From NCBI GenBank assembly GCA_031405895.1, contig JANOFL010000329.1, forward strand, positions 1-12,633: a stretch of 12,633 nucleotides of DNA. Reading direction: 5' to 3'. This document shows, piece after piece, positions 6,962 through 12,604 of this stretch. The DNA comes from BJ22 sp031405895 (GTDB taxonomy: Bacteria; Planctomycetota; Planctomycetia; Pirellulales; Pirellulaceae). The first letter of the stretch is position 1; every line of letters begins with the position of its first letter. A model generated the notes under the pieces. That model was not told where the DNA came from. It searched no databases and saw only the letters and a list, made by a program, of their open reading frames with translations. The translations under genes and the position numbers were made by a program.

Positions 6962-7644
6962 GCCGCCACCTCACGACCCTGGACCACGCGGTTGACCGAC
7001 TCGAGCCGGTCGACCCGCTCGAACTGGCTGGCGACTTCGTGGGCATGGGTGACCATCACCAAGGCGATGTTCTCTTCGCGGCACGTCGCACGGATCAAGT
7101 CGATGACCTTTTGCTGGTTGGCCGGATCGACGTTGGCTGTCGGCTCGTCGGCAAGGAGCAGCCGCGGGCGGTTGACCAGGGCCCGGGCGACGGCGACCCG
7201 CTGCTGTTCGCCGACGGAAAGCGTGCCGGGCCGGCTGTTCAGCCGGTGCCCCAGGCCCACCCGCTCCAACATCTGGCGGGCTCGCGCGGGAGAAGCCTGC
7301 CCCGACGCGAACGACAGCCCGAGTAGCACGTTTTCCAGGGCCGAAAAGGCCGGCAAGAGGTTGAACGTCTGGAATACGTAGCCGATTTTCCTCGCCCGAA
7401 TCCGGTCCCGGGTCGCCTCGCGATAACGCGTCAGCTCCACGCCATCGAGCACGACCTGGCCCGAATCGGGCCGCGTAATCCCGGCGATAATGTGCAGCAG
7501 CGTGGTCTTCCCCCCGCCGCTGGCCCCGACCAGCACCGCCTGTTCGCCTTCAGCCACGGCATAGGCGGGCACATCCAGAATCGGCGTGACGACGCCGTCC
7601 GGCTGGCGAAAACTCTTCGTGATGTTCGTCAGCTGCAGCAACAT
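6958..7644 (-). CDS. ABC transporter ATP-binding protein, LolD/MacB type
   Basis: A 228-aa cytoplasmic ATPase, the usual length for stand-alone LolD-like subunits. All ABC motifs are present: Walker A GASGGGKTT (40-48), Q-loop Q92 in YVFQTFNLL, signature LSVGEQQR (142-149), Walker B RLLLADEP with catalytic E167 (161-168), D-loop near TANVD (169-173) and H-loop H200 in VMVTHAHE. The TANVD form and the SVGEQQRVAVARAL block place it in the LolD/MacB/FtsE branch that partners FtsX-like permeases. It is the first gene of the co-directional cluster, so a promoter is expected in 7645-7951, but I found no convincing boxes. ATG 7644 gives the expected N-terminus (MLLQLTNITKSF). It energises the permease encoded immediately downstream. 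Confidence 0.92.
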   Translation of the reverse strand: MLLQLTNITKSFRQPDGVVTPILDVPAYAVAEGEQAVLVGASGGGKTTLLHIIAGITRPDSGQVVLDGVELTRYREATRDRIRARKIGYVFQTFNLLPAFSALENVLLGLSFASGQASPARARQMLERVGLGHRLNSRPGTLSVGEQQRVAVARALVNRPRLLLADEPTANVDPANQQKVIDLIRATCREENIALVMVTHAHEVASQFERVDRLESVNRVVQGREVAA

Positions 7645-7951
7645 CGCGGCGGGTCAAAATAGGGGCCTTCATCCCTACGCCCGCCGACTGCAAAAGGTGC
7701 GCCATTCACTTTCTCGGCTGCCCGGGACCGCCACAGTCTAACAACCGCGGTGTCGTGTCGGTTCAGACCCGCAGTTTCTCCTGAATGCCGCCGAAAGGAA
7801 GGGACATCATGGACTGCATTGACCAGATTAACCGGATTGAAGTGGGAAAATCGAAGATACAGTGGGCAAGCCCGTCAACTCCGGTTGAATCCGACGGACT
7901 CGCCATTCAAACGTAGGTGTCGCGTTCAAATCCCCAATCATTCGGGCCGGT
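7645..7951. other. Intergenic region upstream of the ABC cluster
   Basis: This 307-bp gap lies between the ATPase start and the stop of the PEP-CTERM gene, both on the minus strand, so it should hold the promoter of the ABC cluster. The 96-codon plus-strand frame here (7750-8040) has no recognisable protein character and runs into the antisense of the PEP-CTERM gene. I searched by eye for a Fur/Zur-like palindrome and for -35/-10 pairs on the minus strand and found none that stands out. Confidence 0.5.
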
Positions 7952-7973
7952 TCATCGCCTGCGCGAACCGGCC
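7945..7973 (-). terminator. Hairpin overlapping the PEP-CTERM stop codon
   Basis: A perfect 9-bp inverted repeat, GGCCGGTTC at 7945-7953 and GAACCGGCC at 7965-7973, encloses an 11-nt loop and spans the TGA stop (7954-7952) of the PEP-CTERM gene. The downstream minus-strand sequence has no U-tract, so intrinsic termination is uncertain. It may be a stabilising 3' hairpin, or partly a consequence of the Gly-Ser-Arg codons. Confidence 0.4.
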
Positions 7974-9256
7974 GCCACAACCCCGGCCAACACCAGCAGC
8001 CCGATCCCGATTCCCGGTTCCGGAATGGACGCGGCGTTGAATCCGACCATCAGCCAATAGGCGTCACCCGGAGTGGTGGGAAAACTCGGCATCGGCGAGC
8101 CCGCGACCGCAAGAAAATACATGCCCGGAGTGACGATCGGAATATTGAGCAGGTACGGGTCATTCTCATGGAAAACTCCCGCATCGAAGACGTCGTCCAG
8201 GTAGAACAGGTCGTCCATCATGGTCATGGGGGTTCCGGTGGAATCCAGCAGCGTCAGCGTGGTGTCGACGGTAAAGGGGGGGCCGAAGCGGTTTTCCGAG
8301 AAGATCTCCGCCATCAGCGTCCCCGGTGCCCCCAGGAAAAACTTGAACACGTCCACATCTCCCGCCATGTCAATATCGGCGGCTACAAACGCCAGATCGA
8401 AACCCGAAGTTTCACCAGCCGTGAAACTGATGGGCATCGAAGTGATCAGCGAGGAACCCGCATCGAAGGCGCCATCCTCCGTGAGGTCGATTGTCACCGG
8501 TGACGATACCGCGGACTGATTGTCAAACGTCGGGTAGGCTGCTGCTGCACCGCCGGTCACATCCAGGATTGCCCGCTCCCATGGGCTCAGCGATCTCAAC
8601 ACTTCGCGCCCCGTCTCGGTCAGTCCAGTGGGGCCGGTCGCCATGATGTGCAGGTTTTGCAAACCGCCCGTTGCGCCATAGGTCCCCGGATGGATACCTG
8701 GGTTGCTATAGGCATGGTGGTGCATTCCACCCAGGGAATGCAGCAGTTCATGGGCACCTGTCCCTGCCAGCGCCGTGCTGATCTGGGCGATCTGAGCCGG
8801 GCGCGAACCAGATCCCGAAAACTCGTCGAGGATGAAGTCGAAGTTCCCAGTCGCGACGCTGGCGACTTGCCCGGAGGCAATGTTGCCCACGTCCAGCGGA
8901 GCCACTCCCAAAGATCCGAAACCGAACGAAGTCGCCCCGTAGGCAATCGCGTCGAAAGGCGAGCCTCCGGGAACTGTTGTCGTGAACGAGATCGCGTAAT
9001 CCGAATAGATGGTCGAAAGGTCCGACATGATCGAAGCCTCGACAATGGCCCGTTCCGCAGGGGTGAATGTGGTCACACCAGCTGCGGCTGTAGCCTTGTC
9101 AAGTTCGTCAACCCAGTCGGGAATTCCGTTTGGTGCACCGCCAACTCCATTGTGGGTGTCAGAAGCGAAATCAACCCAGACGGTTATCTGAGCCCTGGCC
9201 TCAGTGCCAAGCAGGAAAACGAGGAGTACGATAGACGTTGTCTGGAGTCGGTACAT
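7952..9256 (-). CDS. PEP-CTERM secreted metzincin-like metalloprotease with PPC-like domain
   Basis: A 434-aa protein with a signal peptide (SIVLLVFLLGTEARAQ, cleavage near residue 22-23). The zinc-protease motif HELLHSLGGMH (H169, E170, H173, G176, H179) fits the full metzincin HExxHxxGxxH. HIMATG with M205, 26 residues after the third His, is a plausible Met-turn. Residues about 296-386 (DVDVFKFFLGAPG ... LTLLDSTGTP ... NDPYLLNI ... PGMYFLAVAG) resemble a bacterial pre-peptidase C-terminal (PPC) domain. The end is IPEPG (411-415), a hydrophobic helix and RRR, the PEP-CTERM signal read by exosortase for sorting and probable processing at the envelope. No exosortase gene is in the window. ATG 9256 starts directly before the signal peptide, with no good ribosome-binding site. 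Transcribed divergently from the sigma gene. Substrate unknown. Confidence 0.85.
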   Translation of the reverse strand: MYRLQTTSIVLLVFLLGTEARAQITVWVDFASDTHNGVGGAPNGIPDWVDELDKATAAAGVTTFTPAERAIVEASIMSDLSTIYSDYAISFTTTVPGGSPFDAIAYGATSFGFGSLGVAPLDVGNIASGQVASVATGNFDFILDEFSGSGSRPAQIAQISTALAGTGAHELLHSLGGMHHHAYSNPGIHPGTYGATGGLQNLHIMATGPTGLTETGREVLRSLSPWERAILDVTGGAAAAYPTFDNQSAVSSPVTIDLTEDGAFDAGSSLITSMPISFTAGETSGFDLAFVAADIDMAGDVDVFKFFLGAPGTLMAEIFSENRFGPPFTVDTTLTLLDSTGTPMTMMDDLFYLDDVFDAGVFHENDPYLLNIPIVTPGMYFLAVAGSPMPSFPTTPGDAYWLMVGFNAASIPEPGIGIGLLVLAGVVAAGSRRR

Positions 9257-9284
9257 GGCAGGCGGATCCGAACAGGTGGGCTGG

Positions 9285-9331
9285 AAAAGGGGTCAGGTCT
9301 ATTTCTTGATTAAAGGGAGCTGACCCTTTTT
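9285..9331. repeat. REP/RAYT-like hairpin with GGGGTCAG and CTGACCC arms
   Basis: Arms AAAAGGGGTCAG (9285-9296) and CTGACCCTTTTT (9320-9331) pair in 11 of 12 positions (the other is G:T) around a 23-nt loop that begins GTCTATTT. GGGGTCAGGTCTATTT-type hairpins are, from memory, common in bacteria that carry REP-associated tyrosine (Y1) transposases. It sits 28 bp upstream of the PEP-CTERM start, so it would lie in that gene's leader or promoter. On the plus strand it ends in five T residues and could weakly terminate transcription. No RAYT gene is in the window. Confidence 0.65.
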
Positions 9332-9336
9332 CGTCC

Positions 9337-9364
9337 CCCAGACGGCAGAGCTATACTGTCTGGG
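9337..9364 (+). promoter_or_regulatory. Inverted repeat containing a TATACT box upstream of the sigma gene
   Basis: CCCAGAC (9337-9343) and GTCTGGG (9358-9364) form a perfect 7-bp inverted repeat. The hexamer TATACT at 9352-9357, one base off the sigma-70 -10 consensus, lies just inside the right arm. No good -35 hexamer is found 16-18 bp upstream. It could be an operator-promoter overlap for the sigma-kinase genes, but it is 230 bp from the sigma start. Tentative. Confidence 0.25.
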
Positions 9365-9588
9365 CAGAGCAATGGTTCCACTTTCCATGCGCGAACGGGA
9401 GTGGTGGACTGCAAAAAGAGCGGGCAGTTCCTGGTTTTTTTGGGGAATTTTTGGGGTCAGCCCCCAATCGCGGCAAAACGGGGCGCGCCCGTAACGCGAT
9501 CTGGCGTCGAACCCCTGCGGTTTCTGGGGCAGGCTTGGCTCTGCCTGGCGTCGATCTACCCGGGCCCGGTTGCTGATGGGGTGCGGTC
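9365..9588. promoter_or_regulatory. Leader/promoter region of the ECF sigma gene with small hairpins and a direct repeat
   Basis: No gene is seen here. Visible structures are a hairpin TTGGGG/CCCCAA (9451-9456 and 9462-9467), a 10-bp direct repeat CTGGCGTCGA at 9501-9510 and 9545-9554 (44 bp start to start), a small hairpin CAGGC/GCCTG (9530-9534 and 9543-9547), and a 10-bp palindrome CCGGGCCCGG at 9560-9569, twenty bases before the start codon. The direct repeat could be a binding site for a regulator; the hairpins may just reflect base composition. GGGGTG near 9577-9582 may serve as a weak ribosome-binding site. Confidence 0.3.
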
Positions 9589-10164
9589 ATGGCCGAAGAA
9601 CCGGCCACGAATGAGCTGGAACAGTGGCTGGTCGCGGCCGCTTCGGGCGACGACGAGGCGGCCCGGCGGATCTTTCCGCTGCTCTACGACGAACTGCACC
9701 GGCTGGCGGCCAGCTGCATGCGGAACGAGCGGGCAAGCCACACGCTGCAGCCGACGGCGCTGGTTCACGAAGCCTGGCTCCGGCTGTCGCGCGCCGGATC
9801 CATCGAGGGCGTTTCGAGCCGCGAGCATTTCCTGTCGCTGGCCGCGATGATGATGCGGCGCATTCTCGTCAGCCATGCCCGGTCCCGCGCGGCCGACAAG
9901 CGGGGCGGTGGCCGGCCGGAACTGCTGGCCGACGATGTGGCGGAGGATTTTGAACACCGCGCGATCGACTTGCTGGCGCTGGACGAGTCGCTGCAAAAGC
10001 TCGGCGAACTCGATCCGCAACAGGCCCGGATTGTCGAACTCCGTTTCTACGGCGGGCTGACAGTTGAACAATGTGCCAGCCTGCTCAAACTTTCGCCCCG
10101 GACGGTGCAGTACGAATGGGCCCATGCCCGCGCGTGGCTCCGCGGCCAGCTGGAAGGAGCCTGA
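9589..10164 (+). CDS. ECF-family RNA polymerase sigma factor (TIGR02999 / planctomycete type)
   Basis: A 191-aa sigma factor that replaces the housekeeping sigma on RNA polymerase to redirect transcription. Region 2 spans about residues 10-100 (LLYDELHRLAASCM ... HTLQPTALVHEAWLRL ... HFLSLAAMMMRRILVSHAR). The HTLQPTALVHEAWLRL block is the hallmark of the TIGR02999 subgroup expanded in Planctomycetes and Acidobacteria. Region 4 is about 134-188: LGELDPQQARIVELRFYGGL, then the helix-turn-helix TVEQCASLLKLSPRTVQYEW. Length is normal and no extra domain is present. ATG 9589 gives a normal N-terminus. In this subgroup the partner is typically a Ser/Thr kinase encoded next door rather than a membrane anti-sigma factor, matching the downstream gene here. 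Its target promoters cannot be deduced from this window. Confidence 0.92.
   Translation: MAEEPATNELEQWLVAAASGDDEAARRIFPLLYDELHRLAASCMRNERASHTLQPTALVHEAWLRLSRAGSIEGVSSREHFLSLAAMMMRRILVSHARSRAADKRGGGRPELLADDVAEDFEHRAIDLLALDESLQKLGELDPQQARIVELRFYGGLTVEQCASLLKLSPRTVQYEWAHARAWLRGQLEGA
10154..10159 (+). promoter_or_regulatory. Strong Shine-Dalgarno AAGGAG at the end of the sigma gene
   Basis: AAGGAG ends 7 nt before ATG 10167. This is the best Shine-Dalgarno in the window and is notable because the other starts have weak or no such site. It lies in the last sigma codons and would initiate the small ORF at 10167 rather than the kinase at 10325, which has its own weaker site. Confidence 0.5.
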
Positions 10165-10166
10165 AG

Positions 10167-10328
10167 ATGGCCCATGTCGAGCAATTGTCCCCAATTGCTC
10201 GTCCGTTTCGCGCCTCGTATCTACGGCCTGGCGATGCGAAATTTTTGCCAATCAGTGGTTTGGACGGGTACAGGCTGGCAGGAGCAATTGGGGACAATTG
10301 CTCTACTCTGGAAAGAACCGGCACATGA
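10167..10328 (+). CDS. Possible 53-aa ORF between sigma and kinase genes, built on palindromic repeats
   Basis: ATG 10167 starts 3 nt after the sigma stop codon with a near-ideal AAGGAG site. The frame stays open through both palindromic repeats (MAHVEQLSPIARP ... AGAIGDNCSTLERTGT) and stops at TGA 10326-10328, overlapping the kinase ATG (10325) as ATGA. This geometry would couple translation from sigma to kinase. The protein has no recognisable domain; its sequence is largely the translation of repeat DNA plus an 81-bp spacer. It may be a real leader-type ORF, or a remnant of the junction after the repeat inserted. In-frame readability of the same repeat in the gene at 5158 supports the former somewhat. 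Confidence 0.35.
   Translation: MAHVEQLSPIARPFRASYLRPGDAKFLPISGLDGYRLAGAIGDNCSTLERTGT
10179..10303. repeat. 22-bp palindromic repeat, inverted pair between sigma and kinase genes
   Basis: Copy 10179-10200 has arms GAGCAATTG/CAATTGCTC around TCCC. Copy 10282-10303 is its exact reverse complement (centre GGGA). Each is a perfect 9-bp hairpin, and the two can instead pair with each other over 22 bp around an 81-nt spacer. The spacer itself holds nested short complementary segments, CGTCC/GGACG (10200-10204 and 10262-10266) and TTTCGC/GCGAAA (10206-10211 and 10236-10241). The right copy ends 21 nt before the kinase ATG. This is the same repeat family as 5074-5140. Confidence 0.9.
10310..10315 (+). 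promoter_or_regulatory. Probable ribosome-binding site GGAAAG of the kinase gene
   Basis: GGAAAG lies 9 nt before ATG 10325 and supports that start over the longer open frame reaching back to 10064. It begins 6 nt after the right-hand palindrome, so folding of that hairpin or of the long paired form could affect access to it. Confidence 0.4.
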
Positions 10329-12565
10329 CGCCAGATAGCTGGGCCGAGGCCAAAGCGCTTTTCCAGACTTGTCTTGATCTGTCCGGTAACGACCGGCAAG
10401 CCCGCCTGGCTGCCCCTGACGTCAGCCCCGAACTGCGCGCGGAAGTCGTGCGGCTGCTGGAACTGCATGAGCGGCCCACGCGCGAAGGCTTCCTCGCCAG
10501 CCCGCTGGGAGACGCCCGCCCGACACCCTCTGGCAACGACCCGCTCATCGGCCAGATGGTGGGTGAATTCCGGATCGACGAACTGATTGGCGCCGGAGGA
10601 AACGGAACCGTCTATTCGGCTTCCCAAAGCCATCCGCCGCGGCAAGCCGCAGTGAAAATCATCGGGCCAGGGCATCAAACCGCGCGGAACCTGCGGCGCT
10701 TTGAACACGAAGCCGAAATTCTTGCCCGTTTCCAGCACCCTGGCCTGGCACCGGTTTACGCCTCGGGAACGCTGGAAACCCCTGCTGGTCCACGGCCCTG
10801 GTTCGCGATGGAGCTGGTCGACGGAATGCCGCTGCACCTTTTTTTGCGTGAACACTCCGCGGCGACGGATGAGCGGCTGCGGCTGTTGCTGGCGATCTGC
10901 GACGCCGTCCAGTACGCCCATCATCGCGGCGTCATTCATCGCGACCTGAAGCCCTCCAACATCCTGGTCACACCGGGCGCGCCGGGCGGCGGGATCAGCG
11001 GAGCCAGCCCGCATCCCCAGCCCCGCGTGGTCGACTTTGGGATCGCCCGGCTGCTGGAGGATTCGCCGCAACGGACGGTCCTGACCGAAGCGGGCGAGCT
11101 GTTCGGCACGATCGTCTACATGAGTCCCGAGCAGTTTCGCGGCGAGCCGCAGCTCGTCGATATCCAGTCCGATGTTTACGCCCTCGGGGTCATCGGGTTT
11201 GAAATGCTCGCCGGGAAGCTGCCGCACGACCGCGACAGCCAGACCCTGATGACGGTGTTGCGCGGGATTGAACAAGAGACGCCGCGGCTGCTGGGAACTG
11301 TTGCCCCGGGCCTGCGGGGAGACCTCGAGCTTGTTCTCGCCAAGGCGCTCGATCCGGACCGCCGGCAACGCTACGCCTCGGTCAGCGAATTCGCTTCCGA
11401 CCTGCAGCGGTTTCTCAACCATGAAACGATCAAGGCCCGGCGCGCGACGGCGTGGTACCGCTGCCGCAAGTTCGTCCGCCGCAACCGGCTGCTGGTGGGT
11501 GCCATCGCGACGACCACGGCTGCGCTGCTGGCCGGATTATTGCTTTATGCGAATGAGGCCCGCCGTGCCCGCCGGGCGGCCGACGAGTCGCGCTACGAAG
11601 CGGTCAAGGCTTCGGCGATCAACAATTTCGTGACCAACGATTTCCTGATGCAGCTGCTGGGGGCCGCCAATTCGGGCGACCAGGCCACTCGCCTGCCGGT
11701 GGCTGAGCTGGTTGAGAAAGCTTCGGCCCAGGTGCCAACGATCTTCGCGGGCCGGCCGCTGGAAGTAGCGGCTGTGCGCAACGAACTGGGTACCATCCAT
11801 TACAACCTCGGGGCCTGGGACCGCGCGGCAAGCGAGTTTCGCGAAGCCTTGCGGTTGTGGGAAAACGGTCTTGGGCCGGACCACGCCGACACGCTGAAGG
11901 CCGTCAACAATCTTGGACAGACCCTGATGCAACTCGGCCAGAATTCCGATGCCGAGCCGCTTGTCCGGCGGGCCCTCGCGGGCCGGCGGAAAACCCTTGG
12001 TGATAACCACGCCGCAACGCTCCTGACGCTCAACAACCTCGCCGAACTGTTGCGCGGCAGCGGGCGGGCGGACGAAGCCGAGCCGTTGCTGCGCGAGGCC
12101 GTCGCGGCACAGACCCGGACCCTCGGCCGCGGCCACCGGGACACCCTGACCACGTTCGGAAATCTCGGCTCGCTGCTGGCCAGCCAGGGAAAATCGGCAG
12201 AGGCCCTCGCCATCCATCGGGAGATTTTTGATGAGGCCAACCGTGTGCATGGGGGCAATCATGTCTTTGCGCTCAATGCCGGGATCCGGCTGGCGCAGTC
12301 ACTGTTGCGAATGGAACAGGCGGCAGAAGCAAAAGTGCTGCTCGAACCCGTCGTCGCGGGGCTGAACCGGACACTGGGCGACAGTCACGGCGACACGATC
12401 TCAGCCCGCCGGCTGCTGGCCCGGATCCACAAATCGCTTGGCGACTTCGCCGCGGCCCGGACTGAACTTTACCAGGCGCTTGCCGGCGCGCAATCAGCGA
12501 CTCCTCAGAACGCGGCGCTGACCGGAAAAATCCGCAGCGAACTCGATGCGCTTGGCGCGGAATGA
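10325..12565 (+). CDS. Hanks-type Ser/Thr protein kinase with transmembrane segment and C-terminal TPRs
   Basis: 746 aa. Residues 1-60 are a short helical region (MTPDSWAEAKALFQTCLDL ... LRAEVVRLLELHE) typical of planctomycete sigma-linked kinases. The kinase domain is about 81-365: G-loop GAGGNGTVY (89-97), catalytic lysine K111 in AAVK, helix-C E129, HRDLKPSN with D207, K209 and N212, DFG 237-239, activation end GTIVYMSPEQ (261-270) and SDVYALG (282-288). All catalytic residues are present, so it should be active. A Gly/Pro-rich insertion of about 11 residues separates N212 from DFG. One membrane helix is at 389-409. The remaining ~330 residues are TPR-like (helical pairs about 480-715, TPR_10/12 type with repeated LG..H..TL..). 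Topology: kinase cytoplasmic, TPRs probably on the other side of the membrane. ATG 10325 was chosen for its ribosome-binding site and N-terminus; the frame extends into the sigma gene without conserved sequence. It probably acts with the sigma factor upstream. Confidence 0.92.
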   Translation: MTPDSWAEAKALFQTCLDLSGNDRQARLAAPDVSPELRAEVVRLLELHERPTREGFLASPLGDARPTPSGNDPLIGQMVGEFRIDELIGAGGNGTVYSASQSHPPRQAAVKIIGPGHQTARNLRRFEHEAEILARFQHPGLAPVYASGTLETPAGPRPWFAMELVDGMPLHLFLREHSAATDERLRLLLAICDAVQYAHHRGVIHRDLKPSNILVTPGAPGGGISGASPHPQPRVVDFGIARLLEDSPQRTVLTEAGELFGTIVYMSPEQFRGEPQLVDIQSDVYALGVIGFEMLAGKLPHDRDSQTLMTVLRGIEQETPRLLGTVAPGLRGDLELVLAKALDPDRRQRYASVSEFASDLQRFLNHETIKARRATAWYRCRKFVRRNRLLVGAIATTTAALLAGLLLYANEARRARRAADESRYEAVKASAINNFVTNDFLMQLLGAANSGDQATRLPVAELVEKASAQVPTIFAGRPLEVAAVRNELGTIHYNLGAWDRAASEFREALRLWENGLGPDHADTLKAVNNLGQTLMQLGQNSDAEPLVRRALAGRRKTLGDNHAATLLTLNNLAELLRGSGRADEAEPLLREAVAAQTRTLGRGHRDTLTTFGNLGSLLASQGKSAEALAIHREIFDEANRVHGGNHVFALNAGIRLAQSLLRMEQAAEAKVLLEPVVAGLNRTLGDSHGDTISARRLLARIHKSLGDFAAARTELYQALAGAQSATPQNAALTGKIRSELDALGAE

Positions 12566-12604
12566 TCGGACGATGGGATACCGCGCGCGGCTTGATTTGA
12601 TCCT

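Noticed and set aside
6284..7381. 365-codon plus-strand open frame
   Set aside because: Antisense to the ABC permease and ATPase, both with complete family motifs.
7895..7945. Possible tRNA T-arm (GTTCAAATC) downstream of the PEP-CTERM gene
   Set aside because: Flanking bases do not form a T-stem and no acceptor or anticodon arm can be placed.
10064..10324. Upstream extension of the kinase reading frame into the sigma gene
   Set aside because: The 87 extra residues translate sigma region 4 in another frame plus repeat DNA. ATG 10325 has a ribosome-binding site and gives the family's N-terminus.
10085..11422. 445-codon minus-strand open frame
   Set aside because: Antisense to the kinase domain and sigma gene, both unambiguous.
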